From: Cyanobacterium aponinum PCC 10605
GTDB lineage: Bacteria > Cyanobacteriota > Cyanobacteriia > Cyanobacteriales > Cyanobacteriaceae
Assembly: GCF_000317675.1 (NCBI RefSeq)
Contig: NC_019776.1
Span: forward strand, 2,914,001-2,978,000
DNA length: 64,000 nt
Direction: 5' to 3'
This document shows positions 36,754 through 46,153 of the stretch, one piece after another (the stretch's first letter is position 1; each line of letters opens with the position of its first letter). The notes under the pieces are model-generated. The model made no database searches and was not told the DNA's origin. It saw only the letters and a list, made by a program, of their open reading frames with translations. A program made the translations under genes and the position numbers.

Positions 36754-39700
36754 TTAGGATAAATATAACTCTTGAAATAGATACTTTAACGCTTCTGGAT
36801 GAATTTTATTATCTTGGCATAGAAACGGTATTCTAATAATTTTATTATTATCGGAAGGGATAGGCTCAAATTTACAATTATCTTTATCGGCTAAGATATT
36901 AATTATTAATACTTTTTCCGCATTAATATTTCTCATCTTTTGTCTAATTTTCTCTAATTCAGCTTCTTCTTCTTTATCAAAATTATTCCAAAATTTAAAA
37001 TCCACATAAATACCATCTCTAGTTTTAAAGTCGAATCTCTCATATTCATTTTCTTCAAGTTCTAATAAATGAATATTAAAGGTTTTTTCTAAAATATGTT
37101 TACCGCAAACTTCTCCTAAAGCACCCTTATAAATATTATTAAAAATAGGTGGACTAATAATTAATTCTCCGGGTACAAAATTGGTAGCCCAATTATTCTT
37201 AATAAATAAATCTTTTAAGATACTGATTTTCATTAATTCTGGTAACCGACAAGCAGTTTCACTGACTTCTTGTAAACCGTTATCTTTGTCAAAGAAAATT
37301 TCTACCTCTCCATAATCATTTGTTTGGGTAAATCGATAACAATTATTCGGTGTAGGCAATTCTACATAAACTTTTAACCATCGGCTTTCGCAATCTGATT
37401 GATTAGTAATAGTTGGTTGGAATAAAACTTGTTGTCTCAAGGATTGCCATTGTTCTATACTTGATTTATTCCATGTCCTTGTCAAGCTACTTTGAATATA
37501 TTGAAAGGCCCGATGACTGTTATTTTCAGCTTTAATTTTTGCCTCTTTTTCTTCTTCTGAAGGGGGAATCAATTGAGTACAATTTTTAACTAATTCTTGA
37601 TATTCTCGAACAGGAATAATATCAGGGGGTAATGAGACAGAGTGAAGATATGATTTCATACTATTATCAGCTAATATATGAATAGTAGATGCTTTCATGT
37701 TAGTACGGCAAATTCTTCCTAATGCCTGAATTATTACTTTGTTTAAATACTTAGTAAATGCTGAAGTTTGGTAAAGATTATTATTATCAGTATTTATTTT
37801 TTTACTCCTGTAATTAGGGTTGAGATATTTACGGAATGCTTCATCTAATTTATGCTTAAATTGTTGACGAGACATAGCACCATTTTCAAACAAAAATTCT
37901 AATTGAAAAAGATACTTAATGAAATTTTTGTCTTTTTCTTTTTGTTCTATTTCTTCAAAGTTAAGAGGAGTCAGTAAATTAGTAGGCTTTTCTAAATACA
38001 CCCCATTAATATCCATTTTTTTTCTACTTTTAAAATCATTAATTTTGATAGGGGTAAAATTCTGAGGAATAGGATATTGCAAATTAACCCCAGCTCCTAA
38101 AGTTTGGTAAGTTGAAATAATAAAAATTCGTTCTCCTTTACTGAGTTTTTTTTCTAATTTTGTTTGTTCTTCCTCAAAGTTTTCGCTATTTAAAATAAAG
38201 TACTCCCCTTCGATTGATTTTTGATTTTCTTTCGTGGCTGGAAGATTTTTTATATAACAAAAATACTCTTTAATAATATCCAAGTCTAACTTATCATCCC
38301 CTGATTTAGGTAACTTATTGAGAAAACAAATAAAACACTGACAATCTTCATTTTTATTGAAATATTCCCAGACTTCTAATAATCTTACATAACGACAAAA
38401 AATATAATTATCATCGTTGTATTTATTACATAATTTGTTGGCACTTTCTTCATCATTAAGCATTTGCTTTAGGGTTTCTAGCGCTTCATGTTTATCTTTT
38501 TTATCTTTTGTACCAATAAATTTAGATTTAATCTGAATTTTCTCGTATCCTTTAATTATTTCTTGATATTCAGTTTTTAACTGATTAATTTCATCTTGAG
38601 AAAGAGAATAAAAAGAATCTTTAAGATATTGTTTTAAATATTTAATGTCATAGTTACCAATATTTGTGTCTATATGAGCAGTGGCAGAAATTCCTATGAC
38701 CATTCCCCGTTGACAAATTTGTGTTAGGATACTCTCAGGAGTGCGATCGAAGCTATACAAATAAATTTTTGAGGTCAAATCGTGATTATCATTATCTACG
38801 ATGTCATGATATTTAAAACCCACTTCGTAAAAACTTTGTAACTGATTATTAATTTTTGAGGCTTTTTCTTTAGTAAAAGAATAACGATTTTCTAGTATTT
38901 TATTAGTTAGTAATTCAATAGTTTTTTCATCTGTTAATTGGAACCCAAGAACCAGAATTGAGTCAATGGCAGATTTGAGAGAAAAAACTTCATCTCCATT
39001 TTCTTTTCTCAACTCTTTATAATTCGTACCAAACAAATAAATAACCTTTTGGAAGTAACTAAAAAATCCACCAATTCTTCCTAGTAAAGATGATATTGTT
39101 TTATAGTTTTTATAACTTTTGTCCTCACGCAAAACTACTTTTAACCAATTAACATTATCTTCCTGTATCGTTTCAATCATGAGATTAGATTTACGATCTA
39201 AAACGTGATGAGATTCATAGTCATAGAATAAAAAATTTCTGGATTTTTTAAAATCGGATGGAAAAGTTTTATGGGTATATACCAAAGAAAAGTCTTTAAA
39301 TATTTCTCTCGCATCTTTCTTTAGGTTGGCTAAAATTTTTGATAGTGATTGCCGTTTTTTCTTAGAAATTTCTTTTTTTCTCACTAAGGAATCTTTAAGT
39401 ATAAAAGAGGGAAATTTCCTACCATTAAGATTATTATGGATATTAGAAAATAAAGTAATTAAATCAATAGGATTTTCTGTTCCCTTTTCTATAATTTGAT
39501 TTAAGATAGTATCTTTAGTGGCGTCAAATTCATCGATAAAGATTAAGGAATTTTCAGTTAATTCTTGATAACAGTAATAGGCTGGTTCAATCAAAGTAGA
39601 ATTTTTTACAAGAAATTTATCCATACTCATAAATAATATTGTCTTTTCATCTGTAAAAACTGTGGGGTATAGCTTCCCTATCCATTGATAATCAGAATTA

Positions 39701-40224
39701 TTTTTTATTAACTGTAAACGATTATTTTTATTCTTATGTCGCTTGTCTAATTCTTGTACAATTTCTGCTCGAAAAGCAGGTTCATATTTCTCTCTAATTT
39801 CTTTTTTTATTAGTTTTTTATATGTTTTTAAATAATTATTATCCCAACAATTATTGTATGCTTTTATTTCTTCAATTAATGTATCATAATTTTTACTTTT
39901 AGAAAATTTTTCAGGAATTTCTAAATCAGGTAAATTTTCCAAGACAAAATCTAAATTAGATTTGATAAATAATACGTTATCCTCATATTCACTTTGTTTA
40001 TTATCTTTATCAAACCGCTTTTTCAAATCTTCATGGGGTAAATTCTTTTTTAAATTAGTAATAAAGATGATTTTTCTCTTTTCTGTTTTAAATTTATGAT
40101 AGTTTTGATATATAAAATCTAAAACATTATGGGTTTTACCAAAACCAGTAGGCATACTCAGGAGTAATAAACCTTTTTTTTGATCGAGGGCGTATTCTCT
40201 TAATATATTTTGTAGAGTACTCAT
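36754..40224 (-). CDS. SF2 helicase-PD-(D/E)XK nuclease fusion, DdmD-like
   Basis: This 1156-aa protein has SF2 helicase motifs: Walker A LSMPTGFGKTHN (K30), DEFD box IDEFDATKD (231-234), SAT in GISATAHID, motif V STYQTLGAGVNLQYP, and motif VI QALGRICR. The C-terminus holds a PD-(D/E)XK nuclease: E1038 in GALGEVCG, D1065, D1075 and K1077 in YERFDF and YVDFKFW. This fusion, its length and its position just upstream of a roughly 700-aa partner match DdmD of the DdmDE plasmid-defence system. A possible -10 TATAAT lies on the minus strand at 40245-40250. By eye, no GCGATCGC octamer occurs in either gene, in contrast to most neighbours. Confidence 0.68.
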   Translation of the reverse strand: MSTLQNILREYALDQKKGLLLLSMPTGFGKTHNVLDFIYQNYHKFKTEKRKIIFITNLKKNLPHEDLKKRFDKDNKQSEYEDNVLFIKSNLDFVLENLPDLEIPEKFSKSKNYDTLIEEIKAYNNCWDNNYLKTYKKLIKKEIREKYEPAFRAEIVQELDKRHKNKNNRLQLIKNNSDYQWIGKLYPTVFTDEKTILFMSMDKFLVKNSTLIEPAYYCYQELTENSLIFIDEFDATKDTILNQIIEKGTENPIDLITLFSNIHNNLNGRKFPSFILKDSLVRKKEISKKKRQSLSKILANLKKDAREIFKDFSLVYTHKTFPSDFKKSRNFLFYDYESHHVLDRKSNLMIETIQEDNVNWLKVVLREDKSYKNYKTISSLLGRIGGFFSYFQKVIYLFGTNYKELRKENGDEVFSLKSAIDSILVLGFQLTDEKTIELLTNKILENRYSFTKEKASKINNQLQSFYEVGFKYHDIVDNDNHDLTSKIYLYSFDRTPESILTQICQRGMVIGISATAHIDTNIGNYDIKYLKQYLKDSFYSLSQDEINQLKTEYQEIIKGYEKIQIKSKFIGTKDKKDKHEALETLKQMLNDEESANKLCNKYNDDNYIFCRYVRLLEVWEYFNKNEDCQCFICFLNKLPKSGDDKLDLDIIKEYFCYIKNLPATKENQKSIEGEYFILNSENFEEEQTKLEKKLSKGERIFIISTYQTLGAGVNLQYPIPQNFTPIKINDFKSRKKMDINGVYLEKPTNLLTPLNFEEIEQKEKDKNFIKYLFQLEFLFENGAMSRQQFKHKLDEAFRKYLNPNYRSKKINTDNNNLYQTSAFTKYLNKVIIQALGRICRTNMKASTIHILADNSMKSYLHSVSLPPDIIPVREYQELVKNCTQLIPPSEEEKEAKIKAENNSHRAFQYIQSSLTRTWNKSSIEQWQSLRQQVLFQPTITNQSDCESRWLKVYVELPTPNNCYRFTQTNDYGEVEIFFDKDNGLQEVSETACRLPELMKISILKDLFIKNNWATNFVPGELIISPPIFNNIYKGALGEVCGKHILEKTFNIHLLELEENEYERFDFKTRDGIYVDFKFWNNFDKEEEAELEKIRQKMRNINAEKVLIINILADKDNCKFEPIPSDNNKIIRIPFLCQDNKIHPEALKYLFQELYLS

Positions 40225-40326
40225 TTTCTTACCAAAGTTAACAAATTATAGAAAAACCCTAAGAGTAAATATCATGGTCAAAACATACTCAATGTCTTAC
40301 AATTAATATATACATTAATCACCATG

Positions 40327-40343
40327 AGTAGCATTCAGCTACT
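40327..40343. other. Small hairpin in the larB-helicase gap
   Basis: AGTAGC-ATTCA-GCTACT is a 6-bp stem with a 5-nt loop. It lies downstream of larB and upstream of the helicase-nuclease gene, both on the minus strand. There is no clear T-run, so a terminator role is uncertain. Confidence 0.35.
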
Positions 40344-40442
40344 AAAATATTTACCCTTTTGGGAACGAGAAAAATGTCATATATTCATATATCAGTGGCA
40401 AAATTGAATTTTATGCAGTATTTCACGAGAAATTTATGTGCT

Positions 40443-41219
40443 TTACTCCTTTTTTTCCGAAAATCTATTGGCTAATCTCAAAATTTGTCCTGCTAACATG
40501 GCCGCTCCAAAACCATTATCGATGTTAACCACACCTATACCAGTGGCACAAGAATTAAGCATAGTTAACAATGCTGATAAACCTCCAAAACTTGTACCAT
40601 AACCGATACTTGTTGGCACAGCAATGACTGGGCAATTAGCCAAACCTGCCACAACACTGGGTAAAGCCCCTTCCATTCCCGCCACCACTATTAAAATATC
40701 TGCTTGGGTGATGAGATGACGATGATTTAATAAACGATGTATTCCTGCCACTCCCACATCCCATAAACGCTCAACGGTAAATCCACATAATTCCCCTGTT
40801 ATAGCGGCTTCTTCGGCTACTGGCAAGTCGGCTGTACCCGCAGTCACGATCGAAATTTTACCCTTGTATTTATTGCTATTTTGCCCGATCGCAGCTATTT
40901 TTGCCAGAGGGTAGTAACGCAAATCTTGTATCTGTTCTTGTAAAGTTTCAGCTACATCAGCTTCTAAACGGGTGGCCATCACAAGGGGAGAATTTTGTCT
41001 CATGACATGGATAATTTGTCTAATTTGTTCTGGAGTTTTGCCCTGACTCCAAATCACTTCTGGAAAGCCCGTGCGTAGCTGACGATGATGATCAATTTTT
41101 GCAAAGTTGTCTATGGCTTCAAAATTCAAATATTTCAGTTTTTCCACCCCTTCACTGGGTGTAATTTTTCCTTCTGCTATCTGTTTTAATAGTATCTCTA
41201 ATGAGGTGCGATCGACCAT
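40443..41219 (-). CDS. larB: Pyridinium-3,5-biscarboxylic acid mononucleotide synthase LarB
   Basis: LarB carboxylates and hydrolyses nicotinic acid adenine dinucleotide, the first step of the nickel-pincer (NPN) cofactor. The 258-aa protein matches in full: EVIWSQGKTPEQI, VTAGTADLPVAEEA, VAGMEGALPSVVAGL, PVIAVPTSIGYG, and VNIDNGFGAAM at the end. No larC, larE or larA gene is adjacent. Many cyanobacteria carry larB alone, so the product may have another use (inference). Confidence 0.92.
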   Translation of the reverse strand: MVDRTSLEILLKQIAEGKITPSEGVEKLKYLNFEAIDNFAKIDHHRQLRTGFPEVIWSQGKTPEQIRQIIHVMRQNSPLVMATRLEADVAETLQEQIQDLRYYPLAKIAAIGQNSNKYKGKISIVTAGTADLPVAEEAAITGELCGFTVERLWDVGVAGIHRLLNHRHLITQADILIVVAGMEGALPSVVAGLANCPVIAVPTSIGYGTSFGGLSALLTMLNSCATGIGVVNIDNGFGAAMLAGQILRLANRFSEKKE

Positions 41220-41311
41220 TATTAATGATTAAGTAATGAGTAATAAGTAAGGAGATTCGGGGTTCAGAGTTATTAATTGTTAATTGCTAATTGCTAATTA
41301 CTAATTCTTTA

Positions 41312-42274
41312 TTATTGTTTCCAGATTTGTTCTAGGATTTTATCAGTAGGAATATCGGCAATTTGGGAACTTAAAGACTGAATACCAAAAACTCGATCGC
41401 ATTTTGGTGGTAATAATTTAGTTGTCTTAGTCGGTCCAAATAAAGCAATAGTATAGACTCCTACTGCGATGGCCAATTGCATGGGTGCGCTATCAGTACA
41501 AAGCATTAAATTTGCTCCAGCAATTATTGCCGCTAATTTACCAATATCAGGAGGACTAACCACTTTCACATAAGGACATAAAGAAACTATTTCCGTTGTC
41601 CATTCTAAATCATCAGGTCCACACAATAAGACAATAGGAATATCAGGTTGCTTCATTCGTATGTCCTCAATCACCCTTTGCCATTTTGGAACAGGATAAA
41701 TTTTATTAATACCCTGATAAGCAGTTAAAATACTAGCACCACCATGAATGATAATATACCCAGTATCTTTAATTTTCAATCTTTTTTGTTCTGACTCAGC
41801 CCATTCAATATCCTCCCTCGGTACATTAACACTTAAATCAGGACAAGGATCGTCTATTTTCAAGGCTTTGAGTAAATCATGATACATAAAAGGGATATAT
41901 TGATCGGTATTTTTGGGAATAGTACAATTGAGAAACCAAGAATTAGAGCTTTGATAACCCACCCGAGTAGGAATACCATCTAGCCAAAGTAAGAAATTAA
42001 CAATCCAATTCTGTTCAAGAGTAATCACTAACTCATACTCTCTATCTCTAATCATACCCAAGAGATTAAGGTAATCAGCTAATCCATTACGATCTTGAAA
42101 ATCAAATACTAACACTTCTTGCACGTGCTTACAAATGCGATAGCTATTCTTACTTCTTGGCTCAACAATTACATCAATAGTTGCTTGAGGATATTTATTT
42201 TTTAAGGTTTGTAGAGTTGGGAAAAAGAGAATTTGATCGCTAATGCCACCCGGAATCAAAACTAAAACACGCAT
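41312..42274 (-). CDS. Glycosyltransferase family 9 (heptosyltransferase-like)
   Basis: This 320-aa protein resembles GT9 ADP-heptose:LPS heptosyltransferases. Typical segments are VLIPGGISDQILFFPTLQTL, IIHGGASILTAY, VLLCGPDDLEW and LMLCTDSAPMQLAIAVG with ALFGPT, the GT9 signature. The role is probably LPS or exopolysaccharide assembly. Cyanobacterial LPS often lacks heptose, so the sugar donor may differ. It stands 92 bp upstream of larB, on the same strand. Confidence 0.85.
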   Translation of the reverse strand: MRVLVLIPGGISDQILFFPTLQTLKNKYPQATIDVIVEPRSKNSYRICKHVQEVLVFDFQDRNGLADYLNLLGMIRDREYELVITLEQNWIVNFLLWLDGIPTRVGYQSSNSWFLNCTIPKNTDQYIPFMYHDLLKALKIDDPCPDLSVNVPREDIEWAESEQKRLKIKDTGYIIIHGGASILTAYQGINKIYPVPKWQRVIEDIRMKQPDIPIVLLCGPDDLEWTTEIVSLCPYVKVVSPPDIGKLAAIIAGANLMLCTDSAPMQLAIAVGVYTIALFGPTKTTKLLPPKCDRVFGIQSLSSQIADIPTDKILEQIWKQ

Positions 42275-42450
42275 AATAAAAATATTTTATAAATAATTTC
42301 TGAGGATAATTTTAACCTTTAAATAGCACCTAAAACCCAACATCAACAATTATGAATTATGAATTACAAATCATAAATTAAGGGCAAAGGGCAGAAAAAA
42401 TTATTCCTTTATTCCTTAGCTTATACTAATCCTTTACCCCTATTAGTAAG

Positions 42451-43068
42451 TTAGTCGATAACTGCATTGAGTAAAACATCAGTCAAACTCATATTGTCCA
42501 AATCATCCATTGTGATGGTATCAACAATATCAAATTTCGCCCCCGCTTCTTGCAATAAATCGTCAAGGGCTTTGAAATACTCTTTAGCTTTGACATCTTG
42601 CCCAATTTGGATAAAAGAAATTCCTAATTCTTCATCTCGATCGATTTTTTGACTAGCATTAATAATTAAACGAATTATCTCTTTTGGTTCATCGGGAATG
42701 CCGTCAGTGATAACTAAAATAGTTTCGCCATTTTCCTTTGCTTTGCCTTCTGCCTTACGTTGGAAATAATTATCCAAAGCATCTTGTAAAACACTCTTTA
42801 AATCTGAACTGCCCATAGGCTCGTTTTGAGCGTAGATTTCCCTAATCTTGTCAGAATTAACATTATCATAACGTCTAAAACGCCCTGAAAATAAATAAAC
42901 AGTAATACCATCACTATCTAATTCATCGCATTTTTTGGCTAACGCAATGGTGGACTCTTGGGCAATTTCCCATCTAGTTTTTCCTTTGCCATCATCACTG
43001 TTTAAACTACCACTTTTATCAATAATTAAAGTATAGTCTCGATTAGTAACAATTGATTCAATATTCAT
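42451..43068 (-). CDS. Stand-alone VWA domain protein
   Basis: This 205-aa protein is almost only a VWA domain. The MIDAS is D17-K-S19-G-S21 (IIDKSGSLNS), with VITDGIPDEP and SFIQIGQD, as in TerY-like and other small cytosolic VWA proteins. It does not lie in the kinase-phosphatase island but resembles its TerY-type member. No partner is obvious next to it. It is the second of three VWA proteins here. Confidence 0.82.
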   Translation of the reverse strand: MNIESIVTNRDYTLIIDKSGSLNSDDGKGKTRWEIAQESTIALAKKCDELDSDGITVYLFSGRFRRYDNVNSDKIREIYAQNEPMGSSDLKSVLQDALDNYFQRKAEGKAKENGETILVITDGIPDEPKEIIRLIINASQKIDRDEELGISFIQIGQDVKAKEYFKALDDLLQEAGAKFDIVDTITMDDLDNMSLTDVLLNAVID

Positions 43069-43227
43069 AAAATATTATTCCTTGTATTGCCTTCTAATCA
43101 AAATCATAGCTAAAAAAATTGTTTTGGAATTGTAAATTATTCTTGCGATTTTTTTCAGAAATTTTAGATCTAAGTTACAACGGATTTATGAGTAAAATTT
43201 ACAGTTTGTAAAATTATTATTTTCACT

Positions 43228-43539
43228 ATGGAAAATCAGCAAAAATATCGTATGATTTGTACCCTAACTTTTGGGGATATTTATGGTCAAATAATTGTAT
43301 GGTTAGGGGTCATTTTTATCAGTTTGGCTAGCACACTAGCTTTATGGAGTAGCACCCGTCAAATTTATGCTTTTGCCACCGTTGCCATTGTTTTAGTTTT
43401 ATCTCTGCCTTTTCTGTTATTTGCATTTGTAACCACTTTATTTAATCATATTGAGTTTGTGCCTATGGAACAAACCGAGAGCAGTAAATCCTCCAATCGT
43501 GCTAAATTCAGTGGCAAAACTGCTCAAGTACCTAGTTAA
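43228..43539 (+). CDS. Two-TM hypothetical protein
   Basis: This 103-aa protein has two TM helices (about 17-39 and 46-70) and a polar C-terminal tail rich in Ser and Lys. It is divergent from the VWA gene and converges with urtC. I do not recognise the family. Such conserved small membrane proteins are common in cyanobacteria. Confidence 0.6.
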   Translation: MENQQKYRMICTLTFGDIYGQIIVWLGVIFISLASTLALWSSTRQIYAFATVAIVLVLSLPFLLFAFVTTLFNHIEFVPMEQTESSKSSNRAKFSGKTAQVPS

Positions 43540-43574
43540 TTTTAATTCTTCAATAATAATATTGGGTTTAGGCA

Positions 43575-43602
43575 GGTTTCAGGTTGCAGGTTGCAGGTTT
43601 TA
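43575..43602 (+). repeat. Heptamer tandem repeat
   Basis: Four tandem heptamers, GGTTTCA, GGTTGCA, GGTTGCA and GGTTTTA, lie between the small membrane gene and urtC. They belong to the STRR family seen at 10233 and 11936. Confidence 0.8.
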
Positions 43603-43630
43603 GGTAAATATTTTATTTAATGATGTGAGA

Positions 43631-44788
43631 TTAACCAATGTTTTCTTTTTCCATCTCAACTTCAGGATTTTGTTCAATGGCAGGATAAGTGCTGAGTTTG
43701 GGTTGTAAGCCCAGAACTGATTTTAATTTAATCCATGCCCAATTATTCCACCACCCGACAATACCATCAGGTAATACCGTTACTACCATCAGGAATAATG
43801 CCCCCTGAAAGAAAAGCCAAATTTCTGGAAATTCTTCACTCAGGAATGTTTGTCCGAATCTTACTAATAAAGTACCAATTATCGCCCCTAATAATGTTCC
43901 CCTACCGCCAACGGCAACCCAAATAACCATTTCAATGGAGAAAGCAACTTCCATAATACTAGGAGTTATAATCCCTGTTTGTAGAGTATATAAAGCTCCT
44001 GAAATTCCTGCGATCGCACCTGAAACCGCAAATACTAAAACCTTAAATCCTGTAGGATTATAGCCAGAAAACCTAACTCTATTTTCATCATCTCGAATAG
44101 CTATCAATAAACGTCCGAATCTGCCACTGGTTAACCAACGACAAAGAAGATAAGCCAAAAGTAAAAAAAGAATTGTAAATTGATAAAAGGCAAATTGAGC
44201 AGTTTGAGAACTAGCAACCACACCAAAAATAGTTTCAGTATCTGTTTTTAAACCATTAGTACCATTAATTAATTTCTGTTGCCCGTTAAAAAAATTAAAA
44301 AAGACAATGAGTGCCGCTTGAGTAATAATCGAAAAATAAACCCCTTTGATGCGATTACGAAAAACTAAATATCCCAATATACCAGCAACAATGGCGGGAA
44401 TCACAAAAATGGCAACAACGGTAAAAGGGAAAGAGTAAAAAGGCTTCCAAAACCAAGGTAAATCACTCACACCATAAAGAGTAAAAAATTCTGGTAACTG
44501 CCCATCGGGTAATTGTAATTTAAGGTGCATGGCAATACCATAACCACCTAAAGCAAAGAAAATTCCATGACCTAAGCTGAGTAAACCCGTGTATCCCCAA
44601 ATTAAATCAATCCCTAAAGCAACAATAGTCAAAGCTAAAAACCTACCCAACAACTGCAATCGAAAAGGACTGAGTATAAGAGGCAAAATCAACGACAGAA
44701 TAATTATTGCCCCAACGGCTATAGCTATTTCTATTAGAATTTTACGCTTTTGTTCTTGTCTAACTTGAGAAAACGTAATATTAGTCAC
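43631..44788 (-). CDS. urtC: Urea ABC transporter permease UrtC
   Basis: This 385-aa inner-membrane permease belongs to the LivM class. The stretch LLGRFLALTIVALGIDLIWG and the following GYTGLLSLGHGIFFALGGYG are hallmarks of UrtC. About ten TM helices are seen. An insert with QLPDGQLPEFFTLYG matches UrtC rather than LivM. The EAA-like loop is in LIAIRDDENRVRFSGYNP. The start is GTG at 44788. No other urt gene is within the window, although urt genes are often clustered. NatC is the alternative, but the insert favours UrtC. Confidence 0.8.
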   Translation of the reverse strand: MTNITFSQVRQEQKRKILIEIAIAVGAIIILSLILPLILSPFRLQLLGRFLALTIVALGIDLIWGYTGLLSLGHGIFFALGGYGIAMHLKLQLPDGQLPEFFTLYGVSDLPWFWKPFYSFPFTVVAIFVIPAIVAGILGYLVFRNRIKGVYFSIITQAALIVFFNFFNGQQKLINGTNGLKTDTETIFGVVASSQTAQFAFYQFTILFLLLAYLLCRWLTSGRFGRLLIAIRDDENRVRFSGYNPTGFKVLVFAVSGAIAGISGALYTLQTGIITPSIMEVAFSIEMVIWVAVGGRGTLLGAIIGTLLVRFGQTFLSEEFPEIWLFFQGALFLMVVTVLPDGIVGWWNNWAWIKLKSVLGLQPKLSTYPAIEQNPEVEMEKENIG

Positions 44789-44910
44789 AGTTTTTAATTC
44801 GTCATGAAGTTTACTTTTAGATCATCTCATTATCAATAAAAGTGTATGTATATTTAGTTAAATTGAATACATTTTTGGCTTTACCAAATTTTTGAAGAAA
44901 TAAAACTATC

Positions 44911-45075
44911 GTGGAGCGAATGAAACGGGGTTCGGTTCATAGGGCGGTAAATAAACGATGCCCTCAAGTAAATGCTTGTGCTTGGGAGAGAAATACCTCT
45001 ACATTGAAAAACCCAAAGAATTCAATGTAAGTGAACTCGGTGGGTGAACGATAAATCAACTCACTTTTAAGTAGT
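44911..45075. other. Structured intergenic segment (possible ncRNA or IS remnant)
   Basis: The segment contains a perfect 9-bp hairpin TACATTGAA (45000-45008) / TTCAATGTA (45021-45029) with a 12-nt loop. Shorter stems AGGGC/GCCCT, CAAG/CTTG and AAGTGA/TCACTT lie around it. It is more GC-rich than its flanks. On the minus strand it has frames with fragments such as HLLEGIVYLPPYEPNP, so a decayed mobile-element ORF is possible. It fills the urtC-DUF488 gap (about 300 bp). Confidence 0.45.
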
Positions 45076-45088
45076 GAAGGTCAACAAT

Positions 45089-45526
45089 TCACAGATGCTT
45101 AATTCTTATATCACCCCATTTTTCGTTAAGATACTCTGCTAATACCCTTCTATGACAATGATGAGGTTTTTTCTCACTACATAACAAACATCCATTTTCA
45201 AATAATTCTGGGGATAATTTTTTCTCAATTTTTCGGTTATCGATTAAGTTTAAATAAGATTGCTCATATTCTATCCACGACATATTTTTCTGCTTCTTAA
45301 ATTGGTCTAACATTTCTTTCGTTGGTGCTAAATCTAAAATATGTACATAATGAATATCACATAATGCTTTTAAAAAATATTTTAGATCGTTTTTTTTTGC
45401 ATAACCTGCAAGTTGAGAAGAATTATTTAATCTCACATCTATTAGTGTTTTAATGTGATTTTTTTTTAATGATTCAAAAAATTCCTCTGCTGATGTTTGC
45501 GTGAAACCAATAGTAAATAAATCCAT
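45089..45526 (-). CDS. DUF488-family protein (second copy)
   Basis: This 145-aa protein has the DUF488 fold markers: FTIGFTQTSAEEF at the N-terminus, LIDVR near residue 40, and CSEKKPHHCHRRVLAEYL near the end. Two Cys/His pairs there could form a metal or catalytic centre. It follows the longer DUF488 gene with a 2-bp gap and is the last gene of the island. It is shorter and more divergent than its neighbour, suggesting tandem duplication or a heterodimer. DUF488 function is unknown, and association with defence modules is known from genome surveys. Confidence 0.78.
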   Translation of the reverse strand: MDLFTIGFTQTSAEEFFESLKKNHIKTLIDVRLNNSSQLAGYAKKNDLKYFLKALCDIHYVHILDLAPTKEMLDQFKKQKNMSWIEYEQSYLNLIDNRKIEKKLSPELFENGCLLCSEKKPHHCHRRVLAEYLNEKWGDIRIKHL

Positions 45527-45528
45527 TT

Positions 45529-46134
45529 TTATTCCTGTAAATAAGCTATTTTTTCCCCTTGAAGAGTATATGCTTCTTCTATTAACTCTTCTTCCGATTT
45601 TGTAAAATTTATATTTTGTTCAAATAAGTTTAATTGTTGTGATAAGTTCAATTCAAAAAAGGCAATTAATCTTTGTTCTAGTTCTGTTTGAGATTCTAGT
45701 TGACCATTGGGTAAAATATGCCATATATCTATTTTATTTTTTTTTAAATACCGAGAAATTAATATGGCTCGATGACAATTAATAGGATCTTTTTCTGCAC
45801 ACATTAAGGCAATTTTATATTGTTTTAAGCCTTTTTTTAATCTTTTTAAACCTTTTAAAAATTCTTCTGTTTGGGCTATTTTGTCATATACTACTTTATT
45901 TTCTTCATAACAATTTGGGTTATCACTTCTTGCACCTAATTCTTTTCCAAGAAAGCTATAGCTAATATTATTTCTTCTGAGTTCATGTTTTAATTTTTCT
46001 TGATTATACTGTTGATTATATCGAGAATAAGGTGTAGAACGAACATCTGCGATCGCACTTATTTGATGTTGTTTTAACAGGTCAATAAATTTTTCTATAC
46101 TATGATTGCTATGTCCAATAGTAAATATTTTCAT
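45529..46134 (-). CDS. DUF488-family protein (first copy)
   Basis: This 201-aa protein has the classic DUF488 pattern: IFTIGHSNHSIEKFIDLL, AIADVRSTPYSRYN, and CAEKDPINCHRAILISRYL. The GHSN and CHR motifs are the invariant ones. A C-terminal extension of about 60 residues is rich in Gln and Glu. It is separated by 19 bp from the upstream dual-OB-like gene and 2 bp from the second copy, so the three are surely co-transcribed. One HIP1 octamer lies in it. Exact activity is unknown. Confidence 0.82.
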   Translation of the reverse strand: MKIFTIGHSNHSIEKFIDLLKQHQISAIADVRSTPYSRYNQQYNQEKLKHELRRNNISYSFLGKELGARSDNPNCYEENKVVYDKIAQTEEFLKGLKRLKKGLKQYKIALMCAEKDPINCHRAILISRYLKKNKIDIWHILPNGQLESQTELEQRLIAFFELNLSQQLNLFEQNINFTKSEEELIEEAYTLQGEKIAYLQE

Positions 46135-46153
46135 TCATCAAAAAGTAGGTTTG

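Noticed and set aside
34530-40224. pPIWI-RE three-gene system
   Set aside because: That system has a separate restriction-nuclease gene and a DinG-type helicase, whereas here the nuclease is fused to the helicase and only two genes exist. It is kept as an alternative for the partner.
42451-43068. Inclusion of the 205-aa VWA gene in the island
   Set aside because: It is separated by a plus-strand membrane gene, urtC and a structured gap, so co-transcription is not supported.
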